From SZUA-430 sp036840015 (GTDB lineage: Bacteria; Pseudomonadota; Alphaproteobacteria; Micropepsales; Micropepsaceae), in the NCBI GenBank assembly GCA_036840015.1, contig DAISVV010000014.1, forward strand, positions 1 to 27,111: 27,111 nucleotides of DNA, read 5' to 3'. The notes under the pieces are model-generated. The model searched no databases. It saw nothing but the letters and a program-made list of their open reading frames with translations, and had not been told where the DNA came from. Positions 1 through 8,238 of this stretch are shown here, in pieces; the first letter of the stretch is position 1; every line of letters begins with the position of its first letter. The position numbers were made by a program, and so were the translations under genes.

Positions 1-87
1 ATTTGTCGCACTAGGCCCGATTTTGCCCGCCCAGGCAATTGATATACCCTTTGACCGGCACTGCAGAGAGGCCGGGAGGGCGCAGCC

Positions 88-777
88 ATGGAATTTTTCG
101 CCGAGAACGAAGTGCTGATCCTGCGATGGTTGCACATCATCGCCATGGTTTACTGGCTGGGCGGCGAATGGGGCGTGTTCCAGACCTCCTACAACGTGGT
201 CAACAGGAACCTCAGCCTCGACGAGCGCAGGCGCCACATGGAGACGGCATACCGGATCGACATTCTCGCCCGCACGGGCATCATCATGCTGCTGCCCCTC
301 GGGCTCCACATGGGGCACATCTACGGACTGCAGCCCCTCGGCGGTGACTGGCTCGTCGGCATGTGGTTCGCTGTTGCCGGCTGGCTCGCACTGACCTGGT
401 CTGCATTCTTCGCGCGCGAGACAGACTTCGGCATTACCCTGACCAAGATCGACGAGGCGATCCGCTACCTCGTCATCCCCGCACTTCTGTTTGTCGGCAT
501 CTCCTCGCTGCTTCAGGAGTGGCCCCTCGCAACGCCCGAGGGCAGCAAGTGGTACGCAGCCAAGGTCACGCTCTACGGCGGCCTGCTCGTGATCGGCTTG
601 CTGCTGCGCTACATCATGCGCGGATGGACCGCGATGTTCCGCATCCTCGCGCAAGGACCCGACGACAAGGTCGAGGCAGAACTGAACCGGCAGATCCGCT
701 TCGGCCGCGCCCTCGCCTATGTCTACTGGATCGGCATCGCCACGACGGCCTTCATGGGTTCAGTAAAACCTTTCTGA
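88..777 (+). CDS. Conserved integral membrane protein of unknown function
   Basis: A 229-residue protein that I do not recognise as a named family. About six hydrophobic segments can be read, near residues 9-28, 60-82, 90-112, 128-145, 155-178 and 208-226, so it should sit in the inner membrane. The first segment holds a His followed by WLGGEWG, and the second holds a His-Met pair (HMGHIYG). Such membrane His residues recall heme- or metal-binding helices of CopD-like or urate-oxidase-membrane-domain proteins, but that is only a resemblance. The start ATG is well supported by GGGAGG about 8 bases upstream. It converges with the DUF1838-type gene across a shared terminator. It is not obviously in an operon; the 87 bases upstream hold no other gene I can see. 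Confidence 0.75.
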   Translation: MEFFAENEVLILRWLHIIAMVYWLGGEWGVFQTSYNVVNRNLSLDERRRHMETAYRIDILARTGIIMLLPLGLHMGHIYGLQPLGGDWLVGMWFAVAGWLALTWSAFFARETDFGITLTKIDEAIRYLVIPALLFVGISSLLQEWPLATPEGSKWYAAKVTLYGGLLVIGLLLRYIMRGWTAMFRILAQGPDDKVEAELNRQIRFGRALAYVYWIGIATTAFMGSVKPF

Positions 778-798
778 AGTCATCGTCGGGACAAACGG

Positions 799-827
799 AA
801 ACGGGGGCCGGTTTCCGGCCCCCGTTT
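799..827. terminator. Bidirectional Rho-independent terminator
   Basis: A perfect 13-bp stem (AAACGGGGGCCGG at 799-811 against 815-827) with a 3-base TTT loop. It lies between two convergent genes, and the A/T ends of the stem give a short U run in either direction, so it can serve both the membrane-protein gene and the DUF1838-type gene. Confidence 0.85.
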
Positions 828-850
828 GCATTGCATCTGCAGTCTGGCGC

Positions 851-1783
851 CTACTTGCGCACCGGCGCCTTCTCCTTGCCCTCGCGCACGGCCTTGTAAT
901 AGGACCAGCTCGTGACGTTCGGGCGCCGGTCTTCCGGCGGCGGCGGGTTGCGATATGCCGGATAATAGGTGGCGATCTCATCCTTGAGCACTTGCGGCAT
1001 GTCGTCGAAGCTCATCATCTTGCGCCCGGCCGTGTGGAAATAGATCATGCCTTCCCGCCCACCCATCTTCATCCACGGCAGCCAGTCCGAGATGCGAACC
1101 CACCCGACATTGACATCGGCCGTATTGAGCCCGGGGGCGGTCAGGGTTTTCAGGTCACCCATGAAGTTGAACATCTCGGTCGCGTGATAGGTGCCGCCGA
1201 CTTCAGCCTGGTAATCTCCACCCAGGGGGTTCGGATAGAACAGCGGCACGGTTGTGGTCATGAACCAGTGGCCGCCCAGGGACTTCGCCGTCCATTTGAT
1301 CGGCTGGCCGTCGCGCCCCTTCAGGAAGAAGTCGCCGCTGACCGGATCATTGGCAACATGCAGCACATCGACCGTTTCGCCCGTCCACGGGTTCGTCCAC
1401 TTCGACAGGGGCTTGCCCGTCTTCGGATCGACATAGATGAGCAACTCTCGGCTGACCGAGCGGAAGCCCTTGCCCTTCTGGGGATCATTGACCATGCCGC
1501 AGGTGCGCGTGTTGTAGCCGTACACCTTGAACAGCAACTGGTCCTTTTCGCCCTGGCGACGGCTATAGGCCTCGCCCGTGAAGCTCCAATAGACAGGTTC
1601 TCCGTCCGTCTCGGTGCACCAGATGCGCCGCTGCGCGCCCAGGACACCTTCAGGCGTATTGAGATCGTAGCCGGCCTTCTCCTGTGCCGGGGCGCGGCCC
1701 TGATCTGCCATTGCCCCCGTTGTCCCGCATGCTGTCACGAGCATCGCTGCAAGCGCCGGCAGCGCCAAACTCTTCAATCCCAC
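851..1783 (-). CDS. DUF1838-type exported lipoprotein
   Basis: A 310-residue protein with an N-terminal hydrophobic segment ending in a lipobox (LVTAC, Cys near residue 19), so probably a lipoprotein. The body opens with LNTPEGVLGAQRRIW and has SFTGEAYS and later a conserved-looking Trp-rich region (ISDWLPWMKMGGREG), which I associate with the DUF1838 family found in alphaproteobacteria and sphingomonads. No enzymatic role is established for that family. The start is GTG, chosen because AGGAGG lies 8 bases upstream. It is divergent from the flavin amine oxidase, with 114 bases between them. The pairing with an amine oxidase and a propeller protein hints at a shared extracytoplasmic catabolic role, which is inference. 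Confidence 0.7.
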   Translation of the reverse strand: MGLKSLALPALAAMLVTACGTTGAMADQGRAPAQEKAGYDLNTPEGVLGAQRRIWCTETDGEPVYWSFTGEAYSRRQGEKDQLLFKVYGYNTRTCGMVNDPQKGKGFRSVSRELLIYVDPKTGKPLSKWTNPWTGETVDVLHVANDPVSGDFFLKGRDGQPIKWTAKSLGGHWFMTTTVPLFYPNPLGGDYQAEVGGTYHATEMFNFMGDLKTLTAPGLNTADVNVGWVRISDWLPWMKMGGREGMIYFHTAGRKMMSFDDMPQVLKDEIATYYPAYRNPPPPEDRRPNVTSWSYYKAVREGKEKAPVRK

Positions 1784-1821
1784 GTCGTCATCCTCCTAGC
1801 TGCGGCGGCACCTGCCAGCCC

Positions 1822-1856
1822 TTGCCGACAACATACAGACGGCACATGATATATCA
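1822..1856 (+). promoter_or_regulatory. Weak sigma-70-like promoter with a TGATATATCA palindrome
   Basis: TTGCCG at 1822-1827 and CATGAT at 1845-1850 are 17 bases apart, upstream of the amine oxidase gene. The -10 element overlaps a 10-bp perfect palindrome at 1847-1856 that sits between the two divergent genes and could be an operator. Each hexamer matches the consensus at four of six bases, so the call is weak. Confidence 0.3.
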
Positions 1857-1897
1857 ATGGGGCGGGACGGCCCCGCAGACACGCAGGAGATGCACTC

Positions 1898-3349
1898 ATG
1901 GTGCGGATTACACGACGCGGGACACTGTCCCTGCTGGGGGCCGGCACTGTCGCATCATTCACCCTCCCCGCGCGTGGAAACTCGGCGCCAGACGCGGACC
2001 TGATCGTGATCGGCGCAGGCCTCTCGGGCCTCCATGCCGCACGCCTTGCCGCGGCCGCCGGCATGAAGACCATCGTGCTCGAAGCCGCAACGCGGGCAGG
2101 TGGCCGCGTCCTGACGCTTGACGATGTTCCCGGCAAGCCGAACGCCGGCGCAAGCCAGGTCGGCGCGGGTTACCTGCGCCTGCGCATCCTCGCAGCCAGC
2201 CTCGGAATCGAGCTCGCCAGCGATACGGGCGAGGCGCGCGAAACGGCATTGTCCGTGGACGGAAAATTGCTGCGCAGCACCGCCTGGGCGGGGTCATCAG
2301 CCAATCCGTTTCCCGCATCCCTGAAAGCAGTGACACCCGGCAGCCTGCTCTTCCGCCTCGCAGGCGCGGCGAACCCGCTGAGGACGACGGACGACTGGCG
2401 AGGCCCCGCCGGCAGGAACGCCGACATCGCGGCGCGCAGCTTCCTCATGGCACAGGGTCTCGGCGAAGAAGGTCTGCGCCTCGTCGACATCGGCCTGAAC
2501 GCGAATGCGCTTGCAAGCTATTCGATGATCAATGTGTGGCGGACCCTGGTCCTGTTCCGGGAGGACGCCGCCCTCGGACCGCCCGGCGGCATTCGCGGCG
2601 GGGCCCAGCGGCTCACCGACGCCCTTGCCACATCGACACCGGACCTGCGCCTCGGCAGCGCAGTCGCCTCCATCGAGACGACCGCGTCCCATGTCGAGGT
2701 CACGCTCGCCGATCGACGCCGCCTGCGGGCGCCCTTCGCCCTCTGCACCCTGCCCTTTAGCGTGCTGCGCAAGCTGCCCATCACCGGCACACCCCTGGCG
2801 CAGCGTGCCGCCATCGATGCCATGCCCTATACGCAGATCGCCCACGTCTACTTCGAGCCGGCGTCACGTTTCTGGGAGACCGACGGCCTGCCGCCGGACA
2901 CCTGGACGGACGGACCGCTCGAGCGCGTCTTCGCCGTGCGCGACCGTGAAACGGGACAGCCCAACGGCCTTTTGCTCGCGTGGCTGAATGGAGACGGCGC
3001 CGCATGGATCCGCGGCAAGTCCGACAGCGCCATTGCCGACGTCATAGCCCGCGAATTACCCAAGGCAAGGCCGGCCGCTCAAGGCCGCGGTCGGGTCGTG
3101 CGCACGGTCAGGTGGACCGACGAGAACCCGCTGGCCGGCGGCGCCTACATGCACTATGCACCAGACCAGGTCGCCGCTTGGACCGACACCCTGGCCGCGC
3201 CTGCCGGACGGCTGCACTTCGCAGGTGAGCATCTCTCACGAGTAGCCACCGGGATGGAGGGCGCACTCGAGAGCGCTGACGCAGCCATCGCGGCAATCCT
3301 GGATCTGAGTCCCGGGATGATGCGTCGAGTCAAAAAATCAGGTTACTGA
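1898..3349 (+). CDS. Tat-exported FAD-dependent amine oxidase (flavin monoamine oxidase family)
   Basis: A 483-residue flavoprotein. The N-terminus carries a twin-arginine signal (TRRGTLSLLG, residues 5-14). It is followed by the Rossmann dinucleotide-binding motif VIGAGLSGLHAARLAAAAG and, after the second strand, EAATRAGGRV, the GG motif of the flavin amine oxidase family. The C-terminus has HFAGEHLSRVATGMEGALES, the usual flavin-contacting end of monoamine oxidases. Length and layout are normal for the family. The likely reaction is FAD-dependent oxidation of an amine or amino acid, but the sequence does not show the substrate. AGGAG lies 8 bases before the ATG. It converges with the propeller gene at a distance of only 19 bases and is divergent from the DUF1838-type gene. 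Confidence 0.85.
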   Translation: MVRITRRGTLSLLGAGTVASFTLPARGNSAPDADLIVIGAGLSGLHAARLAAAAGMKTIVLEAATRAGGRVLTLDDVPGKPNAGASQVGAGYLRLRILAASLGIELASDTGEARETALSVDGKLLRSTAWAGSSANPFPASLKAVTPGSLLFRLAGAANPLRTTDDWRGPAGRNADIAARSFLMAQGLGEEGLRLVDIGLNANALASYSMINVWRTLVLFREDAALGPPGGIRGGAQRLTDALATSTPDLRLGSAVASIETTASHVEVTLADRRRLRAPFALCTLPFSVLRKLPITGTPLAQRAAIDAMPYTQIAHVYFEPASRFWETDGLPPDTWTDGPLERVFAVRDRETGQPNGLLLAWLNGDGAAWIRGKSDSAIADVIARELPKARPAAQGRGRVVRTVRWTDENPLAGGAYMHYAPDQVAAWTDTLAAPAGRLHFAGEHLSRVATGMEGALESADAAIAAILDLSPGMMRRVKKSGY

Positions 3350-3368
3350 AATTCGGGCAGCTGGATAA

Positions 3369-4445
3369 TCAGCCATCAAGCCGGTGGACCTGCACCCCGA
3401 TCGCAAAGGCCCGGAACCCCTGACCCTGCTTGAGGACCCGGATCTTGTTCACCGCCTGCCCCATCGCCACCGGCACCCAGCTCGCGCCACCATCGCGCGT
3501 CTCGAAGCCGGAAGTCGTGGTACCGACCCAGCCCCTGCTCTCGTCGACAAACCCGATGCCGAACGCGCGCACCCGCGCATCGTCGACGAGGGGAAGTTCA
3601 CGCCACGTCGCGCCGCCGTCCTCGGTCTTGACGATCACGCGGCGGGTCGCGCCCTCGTCATAGTTCTGCACCGTCGCATAGCCGACACGGCGCGAGGGGA
3701 AGCTCATCTTCCAGCAATTCTCGAAACTGCGCGCCGAACGATAGGCTTCGGTCCACGTCGCACCACCGTCGCTGGTCCGCAGGATCATGGCATTGGCCTG
3801 CGCCGTGTCGCCCGATGACGCGGCGCAGACCAGGCCATTCTGCGCATCGAAGAACTTGACGTCCAGGATCATGCCCGCCAGCGCGCGCAGGTCGATGACA
3901 GACCAGGTGTCGCCGCCATCCACCGAGCGCAGCATCGTCGCCGGACCACCAACCCGCCCGGCCGCATGGATGACGGTGACATCCCGCAATGCGCCCTGGA
4001 AGATCCGGCGCTCCTGCACGATGTCGATGCCGCAGATCCCCTTCACGATGCCGATTCCCGGCGCATCGATCGGTGTCCACGTCGCGCCCCCGTCGCGCGT
4101 GCGATAGAGAGGCCGCGTGTCCGTCACACCCGGGTAATAATCTGTCCCCACATTTCCAAGAAAGCCGTTCAGCGCATCGACAAAGCCAAGCGCCCGGATG
4201 AAGGTGCCAGGCTGCTCCCACACCTTCTCCCACGTCTCGCCGCCATTGGCGGTGCGGTAGAGCTTCCCCGCACCATTGCCATACCAGCCGAGCTCAGGCG
4301 ACACGAACGAGATGTCATCCTGCTTGCCACGATAGGGCTCGGTCGCAAGCACGCGCCACCCGCCGGATGGCTGCGCCCGCACGGGCCCGGCAACCCCGAG
4401 GACAGCACCCGCAACAAGAACCTGCCTGCGATTGATCACGCCCAT
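3369..4445 (-). CDS. Tat-exported YCF48/BNR-repeat beta-propeller protein
   Basis: A 358-residue exported protein. The N-terminus NRRQVLVAGAVLGVAG is a Tat-type signal ending near VRA. The body contains at least six BNR/YCF48 repeats with the core pattern RTxDGGxTW (for example YRTANGGETW, YRTRDGGATW, LRSVDGGDTW, LRTSDGGATW, VKTEDGGATW, ETRDGGASW), so it should fold as a beta-propeller. Cyanobacterial YCF48 assists photosystem II assembly. Homologues in other bacteria are of unknown function and are often labelled as glycosyl-hydrolase-like. The start at 4445 is preferred over an in-frame codon at 4475, because AGGAGGGG lies about 6 bases upstream of it. It stands alone on the minus strand, and its 3' end abuts the amine oxidase gene. 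Confidence 0.8.
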   Translation of the reverse strand: MGVINRRQVLVAGAVLGVAGPVRAQPSGGWRVLATEPYRGKQDDISFVSPELGWYGNGAGKLYRTANGGETWEKVWEQPGTFIRALGFVDALNGFLGNVGTDYYPGVTDTRPLYRTRDGGATWTPIDAPGIGIVKGICGIDIVQERRIFQGALRDVTVIHAAGRVGGPATMLRSVDGGDTWSVIDLRALAGMILDVKFFDAQNGLVCAASSGDTAQANAMILRTSDGGATWTEAYRSARSFENCWKMSFPSRRVGYATVQNYDEGATRRVIVKTEDGGATWRELPLVDDARVRAFGIGFVDESRGWVGTTTSGFETRDGGASWVPVAMGQAVNKIRVLKQGQGFRAFAIGVQVHRLDG

Positions 4446-4593
4446 GACATGCCCCTCCTGTTGCGATGGCACCACCGAGCCTAGGTGGCTGCCACCGGTC
4501 CCGGCAACAGCCGCGACGCCGCCTCACGCGGAAGTGATGGACACGCGCCCACCCGCTCCGGTCAGAATCTTGTCAGGAAATGGCTGAAGAGAA

Positions 4594-4670
4594 TGGTCGG
4601 AGCGGCGGGATTTGAACCCACGACCCCCAGTCCCCCAGACTGATGCGCTACCAGGCTGCGCTACGCTCCG
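4594..4670 (-). tRNA. tRNA-Pro (anticodon GGG), CCA encoded
   Basis: Read on the minus strand, the 77 bases fold into a full cloverleaf. The acceptor stem is CGGAGCG/CGCUCCG, the D arm is GCGC-AGCCUGGUA-GCGC, and the anticodon stem is UCAGU/ACUGG with loop CUGGGGG (anticodon GGG). The T arm is GUGGG-UUCAAAU-CCCGC, with discriminator A and an encoded CCA at 4594-4596. It lies 121 bases downstream of the merR-like gene, a placement common in alphaproteobacteria. Confidence 0.95.
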
Positions 4671-4791
4671 ACACTTGAGAACCCGTCCGCGGACGAAATG
4701 AAGCGCGGGCAGGTTCAGGGGCGCGCAATATAGGCAGGAGCCGCCGCCCGATGCAAACGGGATTGCGGCCGAAAAGCAGGGGAAACCCCGA

Positions 4792-5301
4792 CTATTCTGC
4801 CGCAGAGACCTTGCGCTGGCTGAACTGCGGACGCCGGCGCAGCATTTCGCGCAGGTTCAAGAGCTCGTCGAGCACGTTCTCAAGCCGCGCGCGCTGCGCC
4901 TCGATCAGGGTATCGCTCGGGGCTTCGGCACTGAGGTTGACCTGCTCGACCGTGGGCAGGACGACAGGCGCCGCCTTTTCAGCCTCGCGCCGCGCGGTTG
5001 CATCCTTGACCCCATCGCGGCCGATCTCGGCAACGTGGCGCACGCCCTGTTCGCGCAGCACCTTCTGCACGCCCTTGATGGTCAGCCCCTCGCCATAGAG
5101 CAGGGCGCGGATGCCCTTCAGCAGGTCGATGTCGTCGGGACGGTAATAGCGCCGGCCACCTGCCCGCTTGAGCGGCTTGACCTGGGGAAATTTGGCCTCC
5201 CAGAAGCGCAGCACGTGCTGCGGAACATCGAGGGCCTCTGAAACTTCGGAGATGGTACGAAACGCGTCGGGTGCTTTCTCGATGCGGGGACTGTCAGTCA
5301 T
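4792..5301 (-). CDS. MerR-family transcriptional regulator
   Basis: A 169-residue regulator. Residues 15-85 form a MerR winged helix: TISEVSEALDVPQHVLRFWE, then KPLKRAGGRRYYRPDDIDLL with the R-R-Y-Y-R signature of the wing. The C-terminal part is mostly helical, with a Glu/Arg-rich stretch that ends LLNLREMLRRR and may form the dimer coiled coil. No effector-binding domain or Cys metal site is visible. It is the MerR protein that habitually follows ihfA in alphaproteobacteria, and its target is not known to me. Its ATG overlaps the ihfA stop in an ATGA motif, so the two are co-translated. Confidence 0.88.
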   Translation of the reverse strand: MTDSPRIEKAPDAFRTISEVSEALDVPQHVLRFWEAKFPQVKPLKRAGGRRYYRPDDIDLLKGIRALLYGEGLTIKGVQKVLREQGVRHVAEIGRDGVKDATARREAEKAAPVVLPTVEQVNLSAEAPSDTLIEAQRARLENVLDELLNLREMLRRRPQFSQRKVSAAE

Positions 5302-5630
5302 TTATCATCGCCGGTTGTCTTGTTGCCGTGCTTCGCGGCCATGCCTTCGTTGATCTGCGCCTTGAGAACATGGCTTGCACGAAACACGAGGACACGGCGC
5401 GGACTGATCGGCACCTCTTCCCCGGTCTTGGGGTTGCGCCCGATTCGCCCGCCCTTCGAGCGTACGGCAAACGTGCCGAAAGACGAGAGCTTCACCACCT
5501 CTCCGCGCACGAGACGTGCGGATACTTCTTCCAGCACCCTGTCGACAAGGTCGGCAGACTCGTTCCGCGACAGGCCGACCTGCGCATAAACCGCCTCGGC
5601 AAGATCCTGCCGGGTCAAGGTTGCACTCAT
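5298..5630 (-). CDS. ihfA: Integration host factor subunit alpha
   Basis: A 110-residue HU/IHF-family DNA-bending protein. It begins TLTRQDLAEAVYAQVGLSRNE, and VKLSSFGTFAVRSKGGRIGR and NPKTGEEVPI contain the beta-arm with the Pro that intercalates into DNA at the bend. This matches IHF-alpha rather than HU, and the position between fabH and merR is its standard alphaproteobacterial context. IHF acts as an alpha/beta heterodimer on the nucleoid, in recombination and at sigma-54 promoters. The beta subunit is not in this window. A strong GGAGG lies 5 bases before the ATG. Confidence 0.95.
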   Translation of the reverse strand: MSATLTRQDLAEAVYAQVGLSRNESADLVDRVLEEVSARLVRGEVVKLSSFGTFAVRSKGGRIGRNPKTGEEVPISPRRVLVFRASHVLKAQINEGMAAKHGNKTTGDDK

Positions 5631-5736
5631 GCTGCCTCCGCTTCCCGCCGCGCCACCCGAAGACGCCCGCGACTCAAGGCGACTAGGGTAGGTCGGGCAG
5701 GAAATCCCGTCAATATCAGGGGGATAGGGCGCAGAG

Positions 5737-6714
5737 CTACCAGCGGATCAGCGCTGATCCCCACGTAAAACCGCCGCCCATGGCCTCGAGCAGCACGAGG
5801 TTCCCGGGCTTGATGCGCCCATCTCCGACTGCGGTCGCCAGCGCGAGCGGCACCGAGGCGGCGGAGGTATTGGCATGATGTGCAACCGTCGAGACCACGC
5901 GCGAGGGATGCACGCCGGCCTTGCGGGCCGTCGCATCGAGGATGCGCTGGTTCGCCTGGTGCGGCACGAACCAGTCAATGTCCTCGGCTGGGACACCGTT
6001 CGTCTGAAGCGCCGCGTCGATGGCCTCGGTGAGGTTGACGACCGCGTGGCGGAACACCTCGCGGCCCTCCATCCGAAGAAATCCGGTCGTACGCGTCTTC
6101 GACGGACCGCCGTCGACATAAAGCAGGTCGTGCTGGCGGCCATCTGAAAAAAGATGCGTGGACAGGATGCCATGATCGGCACTTGTCCCCTGCCCACCCC
6201 CTGCCTCCAGCACGACCGCACCAGCGCCATCGCCGAAGAGCACGGCTGTCGTGCGGTCGTCCCAGTCAAGGATGCGCGAGAAGGTTTCTGCCCCGATCAC
6301 GAGGCATGTCTTCGCCTGCCCCGCCTTGATGAAGTTATCGGCAACCGACAGCGCATAGACGAAGCCCGAGCACACGGCTTGCACATCAAACGCAAATCCG
6401 CGCGTCATGCCAAGGCGGGCCTGGACAGTCGTCGCCGTCGCAGGAAACGTTTCATCGGGCGTGGCTGTCGCCAGGACAATCATGTCGACGGATGCGGGCC
6501 TGACCTGCGCTGCACGCAGCGCTTCCTGCGCCGCCGCAATGGCAAGGTCCGAAGTCAGCTCGCCTTCGGCTGCAATCCGTCGCTCGCGGATGCCGGTGCG
6601 CTCGCGGATCCAGGCGTCGCTCGTATCGAGGCGCGCCGCCAGTTCATCATTCCCAACGACGCGAGATGGCAGATAGGCGCCAACACCGGCCACACGTGAA
6701 CGGATCACGCCCAT
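5737..6714 (-). CDS. fabH: Beta-ketoacyl-ACP synthase III
   Basis: A 325-residue condensing enzyme that starts fatty-acid synthesis by joining acetyl-CoA to malonyl-ACP. The catalytic Cys is C115 in DVQAVCSGFVYAL. The catalytic His lies in FVPHQANQRI and the Asn in HHANTSAASVP. The C-terminal GGGFTWGSALIRW is typical. Its start overlaps the plsX stop by one base (TGATG), so it is translated with plsX, linking fatty-acid initiation to phospholipid synthesis. The next gene, ihfA, is 106 bases downstream; that gap holds no clear terminator. Confidence 0.96.
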   Translation of the reverse strand: MGVIRSRVAGVGAYLPSRVVGNDELAARLDTSDAWIRERTGIRERRIAAEGELTSDLAIAAAQEALRAAQVRPASVDMIVLATATPDETFPATATTVQARLGMTRGFAFDVQAVCSGFVYALSVADNFIKAGQAKTCLVIGAETFSRILDWDDRTTAVLFGDGAGAVVLEAGGGQGTSADHGILSTHLFSDGRQHDLLYVDGGPSKTRTTGFLRMEGREVFRHAVVNLTEAIDAALQTNGVPAEDIDWFVPHQANQRILDATARKAGVHPSRVVSTVAHHANTSAASVPLALATAVGDGRIKPGNLVLLEAMGGGFTWGSALIRW

Positions 6715-7805
6715 CAGGACGCAGCCGCTTCAGCCACCGGAACGGTTTCCGAAACACCCTCGGGCCTCGCCCCCTCGAGCGCCCGCGCCGAGGCCGGCAG
6801 GTTGGCCATGGCATCCGCCACCCGCTGCACGAAATCGCTGCCACCCATCTCGATGGCCAGCTCCAGCGCCGTCGCGAAACCGCCGCCATCCGTGCCGCCA
6901 TGGCTTTTCACCACAACGCCATTCAGCCCGAGGAACACGCCGCCATTCACGGCCCGCGGGTCAAGCTTCTGCTTGAGCACATTGAAGCCGGGCCGGGCAA
7001 AGACATAGCCGATGCGCGACAGGAACGAGCGCGCCATGGCCGACTTGATGTAATGCCCGATCAGCCGCGCAGTGCCTTCGGCCGCCTTCAGCGCGACATT
7101 GCCCGTGAAGCCCGATGTCACCACCACGTCCACTGTTCCGGTACTGATGTCATCGCCCTCGACAAACCCGTAGAAGCGCAAGGGAAGCCCCGACGACTTC
7201 AGCGCCGCCGCCGCCGCCTTCACGGCTTCATTGCCCTTTACTTCCTCGGCGCCGACATTCAGCAGCCCGATGCTCGGCCGGTCGAGCCCCAGCACCACCC
7301 GCGCATAGGCCTCGCCGATCAGGGCAAAGTCGAAAAGCTGGCGGGCGTCGGTGTCGATGTTCGCCCCGACGTCGAGCACGATCGACTGTCCGCGGATCGT
7401 GGGCCAGATCGCCGCGATCGCCGGCCGCGACAGGCCTGGCACCGTGCGCAACTGGACCTTCGCCATGGCCATCAGCGCACCGGTGTTGCCGGCACTGACG
7501 ACGACCTGCGCATCCTTGTTGCGGACCGAGTCGATTGCGCGCCACATCGAAGTATTGCGGCCGCGACGCAGTGCCTGCGAGGGCTTGTCGTCCATGCCCA
7601 CCACGTCATCGCAGTGCACGATCTGCGCAACGTTCTTCAGCGCAGGCCGTGTCAGCAGGATGGACTGCAGGCGGGCATGGTCGCCGTGCAGCAGGAACTT
7701 GGCCTTGGGATGACGGATATGGACGATTGCAAGCCCGTCGATGACGGCTTGGGGCGCATTGTCCCCACCCATGCCATCAACCGAGACGACGATTTCCCGT
7801 GTCAC
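6714..7805 (-). CDS. plsX: Phosphate acyltransferase
   Basis: A 363-residue soluble, peripherally membrane-associated acyltransferase that converts acyl-ACP into acyl-phosphate for PlsY, the first step of phosphatidic acid synthesis. It opens with VSVDGMGGDNAP, the signature of the family, and contains VVSAGNTGALMA, LDVGAN and VTSGFTGNVALK, all expected blocks. The start is GTG; AGGA lies about 11 bases upstream. It lies between rpmF and fabH, the classical rpmF-plsX-fabH order. About 70 bases separate it from rpmF. Confidence 0.95.
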   Translation of the reverse strand: MTREIVVSVDGMGGDNAPQAVIDGLAIVHIRHPKAKFLLHGDHARLQSILLTRPALKNVAQIVHCDDVVGMDDKPSQALRRGRNTSMWRAIDSVRNKDAQVVVSAGNTGALMAMAKVQLRTVPGLSRPAIAAIWPTIRGQSIVLDVGANIDTDARQLFDFALIGEAYARVVLGLDRPSIGLLNVGAEEVKGNEAVKAAAAALKSSGLPLRFYGFVEGDDISTGTVDVVVTSGFTGNVALKAAEGTARLIGHYIKSAMARSFLSRIGYVFARPGFNVLKQKLDPRAVNGGVFLGLNGVVVKSHGGTDGGGFATALELAIEMGGSDFVQRVADAMANLPASARALEGARPEGVSETVPVAEAAAS

Positions 7806-7875
7806 GCGCTCTTGGTCCTTTCAGGCAGCCACCGACAAATCATCGGTTCACTATGCGCCCGGACGAGCCTCGACG

Positions 7876-8058
7876 CTAGCTGCCCTTCGGCTTTGCGACC
7901 TCGCGGCCGTCATAGTGGCCACACTTCGGGCAGACGTGGTGCGGACGCTTCATTTCTCCGCAATTGCTGCATTCCGCGTAGCCCGGACGCGTCAGGGCAT
8001 GGTGCGAGCGGCGCATGTTGCGCCGGGACGGGCTGACTTTTCTCTTGGGGACCGCCAT
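7876..8058 (-). CDS. rpmF: 50S ribosomal protein L32
   Basis: A 60-residue L32 beginning MAVPKRKVSPSRRNMRRSHH, the family's hallmark. A complete Cys4 zinc ribbon, CSNCG and CPKCG, lies at residues 30-46, so this is the zinc-containing form. GGAGAGG lies about 7 bases upstream of the ATG. It follows the DUF177/YceD gene across a 180-base gap that probably contains a promoter of its own. Confidence 0.96.
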   Translation of the reverse strand: MAVPKRKVSPSRRNMRRSHHALTRPGYAECSNCGEMKRPHHVCPKCGHYDGREVAKPKGS

Positions 8059-8147
8059 GGGTCGCCTCTCCTCGATGCGATGAAGCCTGGCCCCGTCGGA
8101 CCGTGGTTAACCAGAGGTCCGGGCAAGGCTCGAAATGAGCGCCGGAT

Positions 8148-8174
8148 ACAATAGGAAACCGTCCGCAAGTTCAA
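8148..8174 (-). promoter_or_regulatory. Candidate rpmF promoter
   Basis: On the minus strand TTGAAC (8169-8174) is followed by TATTGT (8148-8153) with a 15-base spacer, or by TTGTAT with 17. It lies about 90 bases upstream of the rpmF start. The resulting leader includes a TGGTTAACCA palindrome at 8104-8113. The match is partial, so this is tentative. Confidence 0.35.
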
Positions 8175-8238
8175 CCCCCAGTTTTCCGCCCCTTGGGACA
8201 AATCCGGCGGTCATTTGGGCGCAGGAGCCACCCGGCAC

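Noticed and set aside
6666..8036. Long open frame of about 456 codons on the plus strand, opposite fabH/plsX
   Set aside because: Arg/His-rich composition without any domain; it is the antisense shadow of two well-identified genes in high-GC DNA. The same applies to long plus-strand frames opposite hppA, the ribB-like gene and the glycosidase-like gene.
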